Shown here piece after piece: positions 46,252 to 59,670 of a DNA stretch of 64,000 nucleotides. How positions within the stretch are numbered: the stretch's first letter is position 1; every line of letters begins with the position of its first letter. Source of the stretch: Heterodera schachtii. Its lineage: Eukaryota; Nematoda; Chromadorea; Rhabditida; Heteroderidae. The position numbers were made by a program, and so were the translations under genes. Where the stretch lies: positions 577,474 through 641,473 of the forward strand of contig SIJG01000049.1 of assembly GCA_023374025.1 (NCBI GenBank), given 5' to 3'. The notes beneath the pieces are model-generated. The model was given only the letters and a program-made list of their open reading frames with translations. It was not told the DNA's origin and did not search any database.

Positions 46252-46799
46252 AGTTTTATTTATGCAAATGGCAATTTACATTTATTTAAATGGCAGCACG
46301 ACGAAAACCTGCGCACGCCTATTCTGCCAGCATAAGAAAAAATTAATTAATAACATAAAACTGGCTGAAATGTGAATATCGTTAAAATATATTAAAAATT
46401 TAACTTAAAAAAAATATATATAATAATCTTTTTTTACAAAATTTAAAAATTTAATTTAATTGATAGGAATAACAAAGTATAAATTCACTGAAATATTAAT
46501 CTTTGTTTTGCTATGTTGTAATTTTAAGTTTCCTTTTACAAAAGTAGTTATAAGTTTATTTTTTCAAAATCAAATTTTAATTTTGAAATCCTTTTCCAAA
46601 AAGATTTTTTTAGATTATTACAGCTTAACTTTTATTAATATATATATATTTTTTATTTTTTTAAATAATAAGATTTTCGATACAAAAATTACAGCAATTT
46701 TATGTATCTATCAACCTAAAATGATTTCCGATTTTCTTTTTTATTAATAAATATCTTTGTAATCGATGAGGAGGGAGAAATTTTTACAAAATTCTGTCT

Positions 46800-46890
46800 T
46801 GAGTCTTGACTAAATGCCTGATAGTTTCGCATTTTTAAAATTGGCATTTTTGTTACATTTTAAGAACGTGCTTTCTATTGACACCGCCCA
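46800..46890. repeat. Dispersed repeat related to 59.47-59.55 kb
   Basis: GTTACATTTTAAGAACGTGC then CTTTCTATTGACACCGCCCA appears in inverted orientation at 59,465-59,545 (GTTACATTTTTAAGAATTC, CTTTCTATTGACACCGCCCA on the minus strand). Confidence 0.6.
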
Positions 46891-46899
46891 TAATATAGG

Positions 46900-49800
46900 A
46901 AAGGTTTAGTTTATATTTTATATTTTTTTATTAATGCCAACGTTTATCAAATTCGATAAATAATTGATAAATGTGTTATGCATAATTATTACTTAATTAG
47001 TTAATTGTCCTCACTCTCCATTAATCTTTGATTTTTGGTCGATTTTTAAAAATTTAATTCTAACTTTCTTCGAGATTGAAAATCTCATAATTCCGAAAGG
47101 GCACAATGCTTTCACTTAAACTCCAAATTTTTTTTGGTGTTTGGAAATGTTAAAATAGCAAACGATTTCATAACATTGATCAAAAGCAATTAATTTTTTA
47201 ATTCTTGATATCATAGGATGCTGTAAGAGTTTTCTATAGTCTGCGAAAATTAAATAAATTTAATTTAAAACATGTAAAAATATTGTTGTATTTGAAAATG
47301 TAAAAATAAATAATTTATGAAAAGAAAAGCATGAAAGATAATACAAATAAATAACAATTCAATGTAACAAGTTAAAAAAACGAATTATATATAATATAAC
47401 TGAATTGATAATTAATAATAATAATAATCAAATATCGAATAATAAAAAATTGGAAAAAATAAAACAATATTATCAAAAAGTTTATTTAAAATTTATATTA
47501 ATTTAAAAATGAACTTTTAATATGGCTGAACCCGTAAATAATAAGTCTTAAACAGCCCAATGAAGTAAAACAATTCGATCTTTTGACAAGATTTGTTAAT
47601 AAAAAACAAGTATTTATTACATTTGGCTTTGAACTTTCAAAATTTTGGAGTTAATTTATCGGGGTTTTATAAATTATGAAAACAAAAATTTTTGGCAATT
47701 ATTCAAAAATGTGAATGATTTATTGAAGGATATAGACATGTAATAAACTTAAATTAACACTATTAAATTATAATTTTGACAAATCTTCCAATTAATCATA
47801 TAGAATATTAATTTAAGAAAAGAATTAATTAGGAAAAAATAATAAATATTATATAATTTTTTTTTCATACAAAACAAAGTCTAATCATTAAAAAATTAAT
47901 ACTAAATTCTCAGTTAAATAAACAATAGTTATTATAGGCAACCAAAAATTATTTGTCAGTAAAGCAGGGTTTCTATCTCAAAATTTTCAAAATAAGAACA
48001 TAAGTTTCAGTGAATTCTGGATCAAAAAAAATAGATATTTAGCAACATAATATTTATACTAAAACTAAACACGAAAACTCAAATTCTAAAATATGAATAA
48101 ATTCTTATAATTTTTCTCTAAACATTATTTATGCTAAAAATGGAAACAAACAATGAAATTTCATAATATGGATGTTGCTATTATATAAAAATAGACTAAT
48201 TTTCTGTTTTTTATAAAAAAAAAATTAAAAAAAATCGATCATTCAAAAACCAAAATTATTTTGATAAATCCGAGAGATGAAGGCGATCAAATAACCTACT
48301 GCAAGAAAATTTTTATTAATTTTGATAAAAATTAAAATCTAAAATTGATAAATAATAAAAAAAGTTAATATTTTTTTTAAATTAAAATAAGACTCAACAT
48401 TTATATCCTACGAATCTTTTGACATCACGGACTAAAACAACAATATTCGTCATGTGATATTTTAAATATTATAACACCAAAATTTATATTTAATAGAAAC
48501 AACCTAAACATTATTTAATTAATTTAAAATAGTACTTTTATTTCATTTATTCAAGAAATTAATGAGAAGCCCTAAATGTTAAGTTATTCTTGATTACAAA
48601 TAATGAACAAAGAAGTTTAGAATCTATATTATTATTTTACTATTATTATTTTATTTGGCTCAATTACAAAAATAATTTGTTGTGGGTATTTTTTATTTAA
48701 ATTATGATTCAAAATGCAGATTGGTTATTCATTAATAATTTTTCGAATATTTAATTTTAAAAAAGATTAAATTCATTGGTATATTTTAATCCTTTAAAAA
48801 ATAAAATACATTCAATTTATGCGATTCTAATTTTTAAATAGCATTTTATTCAACAAAAAATGTGCAAATGTAATTTCGTTAATATAATTATGTGATTTAC
48901 TTGAAGCAAAAAATATATTAATTTTTTTATTCACATAATTTATCAAAAATTATTAGATTATTAAGTTTATTATTTGAATAAATTTTGATTTATGGAGGAA
49001 TTTCCCATTCGTTAATAAATTGAATCGACATTTAATTTTTGTTGAAAGAAAAAATGGATTAATAGTGAATACTAAATACGTAAAACCAAAAAATGAAGTT
49101 TTTAAACATATAATCTAATTAAATTTATCGCTGATTTGCTTTCATTCTTATCGATTTTTTTGGCTATACTTTATTCAAATAATTTTTAATATTTATAGAT
49201 TTTTAGATTTTATCATCTTTTACAATTTGTGAAACATTTATTTCTTGATTAACTATTTTTGCAATTTTAGTTTTTTTGTATTCAGTAATAGGCCTAGACG
49301 GATGCAAGATCGAACATTTTGAGTGCAGCGTTTAGATGTTTTTAACATTAATTTTTGTTTTAATTTTTAAGGAATTTTTAATTTTTAATGTGAGTTTTAT
49401 TGTTCGATAAAATTTTTTATTTTCAAATTACTATTTAGACAATTTGAATTGGCTTACTTTTAATTATTAGTATATATCTTTTTTAAATATCTCTGAATAT
49501 ATTTTAGTATATTTCTGTTTAAAATTTCATATTAAGGAAATTTTATTTTAAATTGCTTCAAATATATTCTTATTTTATTGTTATGTCTATAAGTACCCAC
49601 TTTTTCCATAATTTGTTTTTAATCTTTCCTTTGGTTTATTTAAAATAAAAATTTAAAGATGAAAAGGTTAATGACAATTTACATCATTTTTTACTTAAAA
49701 TTGAGAAAAAAAAAACTTTCCATTCAATAAAAAATGTTCATTTGTATTTAGATTTATATATTGGTAAGAATTCCAATAAATTGATAAAGTTATTAATTAT

Positions 49801-50960
49801 AATATTTTTGTATAAAAATGTTATAAATAAATTCCATAATGTATTTTTAAATAGTCTGATCTATACTTAAAAATTGTTAAATTAACTTTATATTAAAGAA
49901 ACAGTAGTTCCATTTATAAATTATTTATCGAACATACTATTAAAAAATTATTATTTATAAATTTGGCATTATTAATATATTGTACTTTTGGGTAAGTTTT
50001 TACATTATTTTTAATAATAAATTGAATTTTTTAAAATTAAATGGTTAACAATCATTTTTTCGTATTAAACTAATTTTTTTTTCAATGTTTTATTGAGTTT
50101 TTTTATTTAACAAAAGCTAATTATTTTCAAATATATTATTAATTAGTTGTTTGCTAATTTTTTATTTTATTAAAAAAACGGCATTTTAGAGTAGATTTAT
50201 TCTTTTAATTTTTCGTTTTGCCAACTTTTCATAATTCAAAATAATAATTAATTAATGTCTTGAATTGGGACGAAATGATGCATAATTCCTAATTGATTAA
50301 TTTTATTCGAAATTTTGCTTATATATTCAAGTTAATTAATTAATTGATTGATTGATTTTGGTAAACTATACTAATAAATAAAAATTAGAAGTTTTTTCAA
50401 TTTTCAGTTTTAAATTATATTTTAATTTTATTTACTTTTCTAGAATTATAAATTAATTATAAATTCTATTGTCTGTCCTTTGTCCTTTTCACACTTATTT
50501 AATGTATTAAGAAACAAAATAAATTAAATTTTTATTTGGAACACCCCCAATTTCCTATAAATAATGGCAATTTAGAGATAATTAATTACCTTTAGTTTTT
50601 CATTTTGCCATCCTTTATTTTATTATACAAAATATAACAATTAGAATAATGATAATTGATTAATGAAAGTTTCTAAATAATTTAATTACGATTTAGCACT
50701 TGATATTTGAATTTTTATACGATTTTAATTTTTTATTTAAATTTCTTGCACATTCCTCATTTTATAGATAGATTAAATAAAAATATTTAAATGTTTGGCA
50801 AAATGATTTGCCTTTTATATATTTTTTATTCAAGAATAATATTTAAAAAACAAAATTTTTTTTTGAAATTTTCAATAAAAAGAACAGACACTAAAATTGA
50901 TATTTTGTAAACTAACATAGGATGCATGACGTTCCTCAAAAACATCAAAATAAAATTTTA
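46900..50960. other. AT-rich DNA without recognisable genes
   Basis: No supported feature. Strand composition drifts from A-rich to T-rich across the stretch. Confidence 0.65.
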
Positions 50961-51090
50961 TTGATATATAACAATCTTGGTACGAAAGCTTTCACATGCA
51001 CTGGAAGAATTAATCAAGCTTTATTAATTTTGTTGATTCTGAGAACTCTATTAGCGTGCAAAATTTCAAAAAGTTTTATTAGGTTTAAAA

Positions 51091-51250
51091 AAAGTTATGG
51101 CCAAAAATGTGTGCAAACTTGGTACGTTGCGTACTTTTGGCCATAACTTTGCTCAAACATGACCAAATTTTTGAAATTTAGATGAGCTTGTAGAGAAATG
51201 TTAGGGCTATCGAATGAAACCAAGAATGTCACATTTTGTAGACTTTGACA
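51091..51250. repeat. Dispersed inverted-repeat segment
   Basis: AAAGTTATGGCCAAAA (51,091-51,106) and its exact reverse complement TTTTGGCCATAACTTT (51,135-51,150) flank a 28-base loop containing GTACGTTGCGTAC. The following GAAATTTAGATGAGCTTGTAGAGAAATG-like flank recurs in altered form after a similar hairpin at 61,689-61,753. The lower-AT block extends to about 51,620 without a gene. Confidence 0.6.
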
Positions 51251-51619
51251 AAAGTTATTGGCAGTTTTTTGTTGAAAATTTCCATTTGATGGTTTTTTAT
51301 ATAACGCCCTTTTTGATAGTTTTTATATAGCGACTCAGCACCTAAATAAATGCTAAAAAAAACTAAAAAATTCTAAAATAGATGCTAAAATTGTTCCCAA
51401 AAAATTGGAAAACCAATCAATAAATTCATAAAGGAAGGCATTCCAAGGTTCAAAAATTTCCGGGTATACGAAAAAACGCCAAATAGTTGCAAAATAGTTT
51501 TTAAAAAGTCGGTATAAATCGAAAATTGTTCAAAGAAAATGAGTTTTTTGCAATATCTCACCATAGGTCATGCAAAAAATAGTTAAAAGCTAAAACCCGG
51601 GCACTGTTTAATAATTAAT

Positions 51620-54069
51620 TAAATTATATATTATAAATATAAAACATGGCCTCTGAAATAAATTTTCACTTTTAAATGGTTATTTTTAAAATTTTTCTAT
51701 TTGTAGTTTACTTTTTAACTTTTCAGCCTAATTAACTAATTAAAATTAATTGCTATATTTTAAAAATTAACAACACAAGTGATGCTTCTAATTAAAGGAT
51801 ATATTAAATTAAATTATTTGTATTAAATTAAATTATTTTATTATTTTTAACTTGGTTTATTTAAATTAAGCATCAAAATCAATTTTAAGATTATTTTAAC
51901 ACTCTTGTGCATTAATCCAGGTCATCGTTACTGTGTTTGCTGCTGTACGCCTTTTTTTTGGAGTTTTTATGTTGAATTTTTTAAAATTAAATTCAATTAA
52001 AACCATTTAAATTATTTATTTATCGTTTTGTAAATATTTAAAAAAGGTATATATAAATAAAATAAAATTTGGATTGATTATTATTATAAAATATAACAAT
52101 TAAAAATATCATTTTAATAGTATTTTTTGGGGTTTTTGTTAAAAATTTTTTATTTTTTCGTATTGTTTAAAATTACAATTATATATTTTTTAAGCTTGTA
52201 TTGTAAATTAATTCGAAAATTAATTTTCCTTTAAATATTTTCAAATTGTATTTACTTCAGAAATTTAATTTATAAATTATATATGATTAAAAATAAATAT
52301 ATTTCAATATTGTTTCAAAAAATAAGCATTAAATATTGTTTATAGTTTTTATTGAAGCGAATATTATTTTATTTTAACATCAAAACTGGTCATTTTTTAG
52401 TGGAAATCTATTAACAAATTGATCTTTTTATTTAATTAAATTTTCTTATATAATATTTGTTTTTTCAAAGTTTTATTTAATTTTATTTTCGTCAATAACT
52501 CTTGACTATGAAGAGTCGAAAGCCGTCATCGGGATGATGGTCTTTCTCATCATATAGTTTCCTTATTTATTTTCTTTTATTTTAAAGATAATTATTAAAT
52601 ATTTTAGATTTATATTTTATAAATAAGTATTCCTTTCAAATATTAATTATTAATTTTTCTTTTCTTTTTAATTTTAAAATTGAAACCAAACTATTCAATA
52701 TATTTCAAAAAAACTCTTTAATGATTTTAGGCTTTTTGTTTATTCTTGAATGCGATTTTTTGAAGTTTTTTACACTCAATTTTTAGGCAATTTTTATGTT
52801 TAATTTTACTTCAAAAAACCATGTCGAAATCGGTGAGCATCGGCGTGTTCGTAAACTTTGCCATTTTATCATTTTGGTGATTATTTTTTCTTGCGAAATA
52901 TTTATTCACATTCATTGAGTGACTTTTTTTGCATTATCATTTGCCAAATTATATAATCTTTAAAAAAATATTATTTTAATAAATTTTAGTGAAATTAAGG
53001 ATTAATTAAATTTTTAAACTTTTTTAAATTAATAAAACTTTTTTATTTTCTATATTTACATTTAATATTTATCATTAGGAAATAAAAGTTTTATTATCGA
53101 CGTCAATTTGATGTTATTTTGGGTATATCAAAAACTATTAATTTTTTATCCTTTATTTATATTGCTTTATTTATCTCATGTATTGTACAATGCTCATAAT
53201 TCCAAGTGCTCTGTTCATTTAAATATTTTTTGTAATAATATATTTTTTATTAATATCAATATAATTTTATGTTATTATTCTTCATTATTATTGCTTTGGT
53301 TACCTTTTAAATTAATAATTGATTTTATTGTATGTTTTTTCTCTTATTTAAATTTCAAACAGTTTTTATGTCTGATTAACATTAATGGAAAAATGTTTTT
53401 TTCACGTTAATATAAAAATGGCTTATCTTTTGTATCTTTTTGATATTTTAATCTCATGCTCATGGCTCCTTTTTTTAAACTTTAAAATGTAATCAATATT
53501 AAGTTTATTAGTTTTTTTAAATAAATTAAATGAAAAATAAGGATGTTGCCAGCCTCAAATGTAGTCATTTGAAATTAATAATTTTTAAATTTATTTTAAA
53601 ATTAAATATATTTATATCAAATGATATTGAATAACTATATTAATTATTGTTTAGTATTTTATGACATGCCCTTTTGATTAATTATTATTTATTCTATTTA
53701 CATGGGCCTTAAGTTTCTGTTGCATAAAACTTTCATTAAAATGCCAATTTTGTGACTTTTTTTGAAATATATTCCATAAATATTATTTTATTTATTTTTA
53801 CATTTAATTTATTCTTCTTTTTTTAAATTTATAATTAAAAATAATAGTAAATTAAAATACAATTATTTTTTTATTCTATTTTCATGTTCCATAAAGGTGG
53901 TAATGGTAAATTCCGTTGCTGTTCATTTTTGATATATTTTTTTTTAAATTCATCTTTTCCTCCTTTGAAAAGAAAACCTCTTTCTTTTATTTTTTCATTT
54001 AAATCGGGAGAATTTACAGATATTTTACTGTTATAATTAAGTCTGGATTTAAAATAAAAGAATATGGAG
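51620..54069. other. AT-rich DNA without recognisable genes
   Basis: The 100-codon frame at 53.1-53.4 kb is a hydrophobic Leu/Ile/Phe/Asn string typical of translated AT-rich DNA. A near-palindrome AAAGCCGTCATCGGGATGATG lies near 52,519. Confidence 0.6.
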
Positions 54070-54075
54070 AATTAA

Positions 54076-54177
54076 CTAGAGTTGTACGGGACCGGGACCT
54101 ACTACTGAAAAAACGTACAGCTGAGTATCTAAGTCCCGGTTTTCAACGCGAAAAGTTCCGGTCCCGTATAACTCTAG
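54076..54177. repeat. 102-bp palindromic mini-element
   Basis: The left end CTAGAGTTGTACGGGACCGG is mirrored with one mismatch by the right end (read inward CTAGAGTTATACGGGACCGG). AATTAA flanks both sides (54,070-54,075 and 54,178-54,183), a possible 6-bp duplication, though such AT-rich words are common here. No coding capacity. Confidence 0.65.
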
Positions 54178-54183
54178 AATTAA

Positions 54184-57100
54184 GCATAAAGCATAAATAA
54201 TCATTATAATACTATATTTTTGTTTAACATTAACATTTACAGAAATTGATTTATCACCTTAAATTTTATTAATCAATTTCTTTGTCTCGTCGATTATCGA
54301 TTACTATTCCTTCGATGGGATGTAATATCATTAATTTATCATTAATATAAATATCATTCAAAAACTAAGTGCTTCATCATTTTTAACAAATAATATCATT
54401 TTTTATTATATTTTTTTTACTTCAGCGAAATTTAGCGTGCGTAAATATTATGCCTTAATATTATAAATTTTTAAAATTCCAATTGGCACGTATCGGACGT
54501 ACGAAATTAAATTGATCGAATCGAACAAATTTATTGAAGAAATTTTTTTATAAATGCATTTAACCAAAAAATAATTATAAAAATAAATCCATTCAGTATT
54601 TGAAAATCTTGAATGAAAGTATATGCATAATTTTATTTTTTTAAATTTATATTTATTTAAAATGTTAAATTCTGTATTTATTTACTCAATGCTTGAAGAA
54701 ATAATCTAGATATTTTGATCGAACTTTTTTAATTATATAGATTTTTGGCCTATATTTTCTATATCTTTTATTTAAACTAAATAATTGAGGTATTTTTAGA
54801 TTTTTTTTAAAATTTAATTCCTTCTAATTATTTATTATTTTAATAGTTGAGAATGATTTTCTTGTCAAATTATAATTTATCGAATACATTTTTAGATAAA
54901 AATAAATAGACTTGAGAATTTTTATTCCTATAAAGTTTTTATTGTATTTATATTACTAATGCAAAATATTTATATTATTATTATGGCTTAATTTTTTTTA
55001 GCTTAGAGTCAGTAATTATTCATTTTTAATTATTTTTGCTGTTCTACTAGCATGATGAAGCTCTATTCTGCAAATATGTCTCATTTGTCAGTGCTTTTTT
55101 TTGGTGATTTTTAAATTTTATTTATTTAAAAAGAAATTAATTTAGACTATATTTAAAACATTCGAGTCTGCATTAAGTAATTCAGGCCTTAATTTTGAGT
55201 AATTTTACTTTTAAATTATACGATTTTAAATATTTTAGTTTATATTTAAATTAAATAACTAAGATTTATCATTGTTGTTATTTTATTCAATATCCCGGTA
55301 AGTTTTTTGCCATATGTAAATTTTTTTATTATGTTTAGGTGTTTTTGGTGCTTTCTCTTAAAAACAAAAATATTTTATTTTTGGTATTTTACTTATATTT
55401 TAGGATATGACACACAAAACGAATTCATTTTAGATTTAAAAATATTCTAGGTTACAATAATTCACGACTCAATAGTTGACTCATCCTTCGTCATGTTTTG
55501 TCTTAAATTATTTTTACGATGCTTAAATTTAATTTTTAAAATATAGGTTTAAAATATTTAATTTATTAATTTTTGTATAATCTTTTTTTTCTCAGACTAA
55601 TAATTTTATTATTTATTATTCTTTAAAGCATCTTGATGTAAATAAATGAATATATAACTATTTTAAAGTATGTCGAAATTTGTTTTGGATTTTAATCGGA
55701 TTTGCACTTAAATTTGTTATACAAATAAATTAAAAATTTCAGCTTGATTTATGGCCCTTTAACATTAATTTAAAATTTTTTAATACAAAATACTTCCGCT
55801 AAATCGCCTTATACCTTTTTTTCCTCTTACGAAATCTGTATTAAATCAAATTTTACAAACATAATTTATTGTTCTCATTTGTTGATTAAATTTAGCTTTT
55901 TCATCGCGAAGTATATACAAAAATGAAATAATTTTGATGAAATCTAAAAATATTTTCAAATTAGTATGTTTGTTGTTTAAACCTCAATACAATAATGACA
56001 TAAGTAAGCATAAACCTAATATATATAAAAAAAATTGAATATACTAATATTAGCTCAAAAAACAATTAAAACCATAATCAATAAAAAAATCAGTAAAACA
56101 ACAAAAAAATAAGTCTTAATTTTATCCGTCTAATTATGAAAAATTTAAGAAAACCTACTTTATGTAAAGATATTTTTCAAAAATTTATGCATCCTTCATA
56201 TTGCAACGAGCTATACTGTGCGTCAATTTATTAATTCAAAATGATTAATTACTCTGCATCAATAAAATAAACTTTAAAATTAAATAATTATATAGACATT
56301 TTGATTAATTGTTTAGATTAATATTTAAATAAAAAACTAATTTATATGTCTGAAGTTACATAAAGTAAAAAATTAAATATTTTTTGATTTTTATATTTTA
56401 GTTTGAAATTAACCGAAAACCTAATAAGACTTCTATTTCAATAATCAAAATGAAAATTTTGATAACTAAAAAAAATTGTAAACTCATTAATTAAATTCTT
56501 TTGGTATGAAATCAAAAACATATTTTAGCCAAATTATTAAAAATTTTCATTTTCTGGACAAAATCTGAACATTTTGAATTTCAAACCTATTCACTTTTAA
56601 ATGTATATGTTTATTATTTTGTTAAAAAACAATATCAGAAAAACAAAAATGAATTTCAAGCTTCGTTCAAAAAATTTTTCATTTTAAATATAATTTTATA
56701 ACTCATAAATTTTATTAGAATTTTACCTTTTATGTAAAAAAAAACAATGAAAGGACTTCCCTTAATTAGTAAAAAAATATTAAAATTGCAAAAAATATTT
56801 TTATTTTACTTAATTAAATTAAAAATATTTTTAATAATTATCTTTTTAAAATAAATAATAGCCAAAAGATAATAATGAGAAATGATCTTCAGCATTTCTT
56901 TTCCGGCTCATTGCCATGAAATTTGGAGATGAAATAAAAATAAAAATAATATTAAAAATGTTAATGAGTAGAAATATTATAGCTAATAAAACGGAAAATA
57001 TATTTTCTAAAAATTAATTAGTAATAATTAATTAAATGACAATTTTGATATTCAATATAATTGTTAGTATAAAATGAAAATAAATATTAAAAAGGGAATT

Positions 57101-57440
57101 TTATATAGAATTTTATTATATTTATACTAAAACTAAACTATATTGTAAAATATGAATAAATTCAGAATTCGCCACAAAAAAAGTCAATTTCACCTTTTTG
57201 GAAATTGTTTATTATAAATAATTGTTGGCGTCATTTTATTTTCATCGGTTTTAAGTATTATTGTCAAATTTATTTTTTATCACTTTTTAATAACTTGTCA
57301 AAACTTTACTTTCAATGTTCTCATTTCAATGTAAAATATTGAGCAGAGGAATGGAAATTATTTATAATTTTATTTTATTTTTATAAATAAACTTTTATTT
57401 ATAAAAAAATGGATTAATAAATGAAACATATTAAAAAAAC
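54184..57440. other. AT-rich DNA without recognisable genes
   Basis: No frame of note, repeat or RNA-like structure seen. Confidence 0.65.
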
Positions 57441-57803
57441 GGTGCTAGGTCGTTCCACAAAAAAGCTCAGTGATCGATAAAATTAAATAAATAAATTTAA
57501 TTATTCAATTCACAAAACACGGTGCCGTCCTGTTAATATTAATTAATGTACGGCGGGACTCAAGTCATTTTCAAATTTTTTAATTTTTCAATTTTTCGCA
57601 TCCCTTCTCGCCAATTTTCTCCATTTGTAGTAGACACAGCCGGACGCCATTGATATGGTTTTGTAGAGCTCATCGAGCTGTACAAAAAAGCCGCTGGTAA
57701 CGGCACGCTTAGTTTGGGTTGGACATCGCCAGGGTCGGGGGCGAGGCTGAGGTTACACCGACAGATGTGCCCGACCCATGACGGGCTCCAAGTGAATGGA
57801 TCA
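57441..57803. mobile_element. Non-autonomous inverted-repeat element, copy A (right end missing)
   Basis: It starts GGTGCTAGGTCGTTCCAC...CTCAGTGATCGATAAA and shares its interior with copies B and C: ACGGTGCCGTCC, GTAGAGCTCATCGAGCTGTA, GACAGGGTCGGGG-like sequence, ACCCATGACGGGCT. It stops after GAATGGATCA without the right terminal repeat. Confidence 0.75.
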
Positions 57804-58407
57804 TATATTCAATTATTATAATTACCAAATGGGAAAATTTTCAAAATTAATCAATCCGGCATGAAAACTTTTCCTAATGCTGATATCATTTTAGAGAAAA
57901 ATTTTAGCCATTGCTATAATAAATAAATCGGCAAAATTAATTAAAATAATTAAACATAAATAATGAATGATATAATATTTTTTAAAATTATTATCTAAGA
58001 ATTACATAAAAGATTAATCAAAAAAATAATGGAAAATTAATTTCTTTATAAATTGTAGATAAATCAATAAAAATATAATTATTAAAATAATGCTATTCAA
58101 TTATTCGAAAATAATATAAATAGAAATATATATTTAACCAAAAAAAAAAGTATAAATCATGCAACCATTAACATAATTGGTTGGCATCACCTACATTATG
58201 CGTTTTCTCCACGAGAGTAAAACAGCAAAAAGAATGATAATCTGAAAAAAAGTTAAAATAAATATGAAGTATTTAATAAATTATATAAAATTCATCATTT
58301 ATATTCAATAAAATATTACGAGAAAATTCAAAATTCAAATGAATTATAACCTAAGTAAAAAACAAAGCTGCGAAAAAAACACAACTTTCTTTATCAAGAT
58401 TTAATTT
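57804..58407. other. AT-rich DNA without recognisable genes
   Basis: Spacer between element copies A and B. Nothing supported. Confidence 0.6.
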
Positions 58408-58828
58408 GGTGCTAGGTCGTTCCACAAAAAAGCTCAGTGGCCGAATTTTTCAAATCACTTCTCGCCAATTTTCTCCATTTGTAGTAAACACAACCTGACA
58501 CCATTGATACCGTTTTGTAGAGCTCATCGAGCTGTACAAAAAAGCAGCTGGTACCGGCAAGCTTAGCTTGGGTTGGCTATCGACAGGGTCGGGGGCGAGG
58601 CTGAGGGTCCTCCGGCAGATTTGCGCGACCCATGACGGGCTACAAGTGAATGGATCAAGAACCGGACCCGACCTGGGAGATAGTCCTTGAAAAACTGACA
58701 AAAAATTGTTATTAACCGGGCCGGTCCGGGTTCCGGATCAGGCACTTTTGGTGCCCCGAAAATGGTGCGATCGGCTTCAGGAAAATGACCAATCAATCAC
58801 TGAGTTTTTTTCGCATTGTCTCAGCACG
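58408..58828. mobile_element. Non-autonomous inverted-repeat element, copy B
   Basis: Left end GGTGCTAGGTCGTTCCAC; right end, read inward, CGTGCTGAGACAATGCG then AAAAAAACTCAGTGATTGAT. Relative to A and C it lacks the segment after the left terminus (CACGG..CGTCC..ACGGCGGG). It keeps a right-hand part, with AACCGGACCCGACCTGG and GGGCCGGTCCGGGTTCCGG, that C has lost. No flanking duplication found. Minus-strand frames read a stretch like QLDELYKTVSM that is also open in A and C. Confidence 0.8.
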
Positions 58829-59083
58829 TCTTCAATGAATTAAAAATGATTAATGAATTTGCTAAGAATTTTTGGAAAAAAAATAAAACTGAAAATTTTT
58901 ACAAACTTGTCTTCTTGACTAAATGGTGCATGCTTAATTAATAGAATAATATGAATATAAATAAATCTCTTCAAATATTTAATTATGGCGATTGAAATTT
59001 AACAAAAAAATAAAGCTAGAAAAAGGTTAAATCGTAGAAAGAAAATAGATTAATTAGACCAGGGTTCGGATCGTACAAAATTC

Positions 59084-59485
59084 CCTTTCTATGGAGGGCA
59101 TACCGATGGGCGCCGGACTTTTTGACAGCAAAGGAAATTTCGACAGAAATATTATAAATTTGAGAAGGGGACTTTTCGACAGAAAAAGTAATAAATTTCA
59201 GATTTAGGGGTGTAAATTCGTAAAATTTTCTCCAAAACAACAAAATGAAGCCAAACAGTATTGAAATAAATAATTTTTTAAATCTAAAATTCTTTCCAAG
59301 AAATAAATAAAAAAAATTTGGAGATGAATTTTGAGAAAATTATTTCATTCTTCTTAGAAGTCTATTTTTGAAAATTTTAAAGGCTGATTCTTAAGGGTAG
59401 GATTATTTTAAAAAAATTGCATTATTTGTTTTTATGTTTACTGTCGAAAAGTCCGGGAGCCAATTGGGCGGTGTCAATAGAAAGC
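59084..59485. repeat. Inverted-repeat segment with TTTCGACAG motifs
   Basis: CCTTTCTATGGAGGGC...GCGCCGGACTTTTTGACAG on the left faces CTGTCGAAAAGTCCGGGAGCC...GTCAATAGAAAG on the right. Additional GACTTTTCGACAGAAA copies lie just inside the left arm (59,137 and 59,169). Similarity to 46,800-46,890 continues beyond the right arm to about 59,545, so the true element ends are uncertain. Confidence 0.6.
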
Positions 59486-59670
59486 TTTGGCTGAATTCTT
59501 AAAAATGTAACAAAAAAATGCGAGTTACAAATTTATAACTTTCGGAGAATTTGTTAAGACGTAAAAAAATTATTTCTTGGAACAAGGAGACCGAGTAAAT
59601 CGTGTGGTGAGTAAATGCCTTTCTCTGCAAAATCCACTTGAAACTTTATGCCATTAAGAAATAATTAAAC

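Noticed and set aside
53108..53410. 100-codon hydrophobic frame that could be taken for a membrane protein
   Set aside because: Hydrophobicity follows from T-rich codons. No start context, no neighbours, no conserved pattern.
58408..58828. Exact 9-bp target duplication for copy B
   Set aside because: The bases beside the two ends do not match; only copy C of this family has one.
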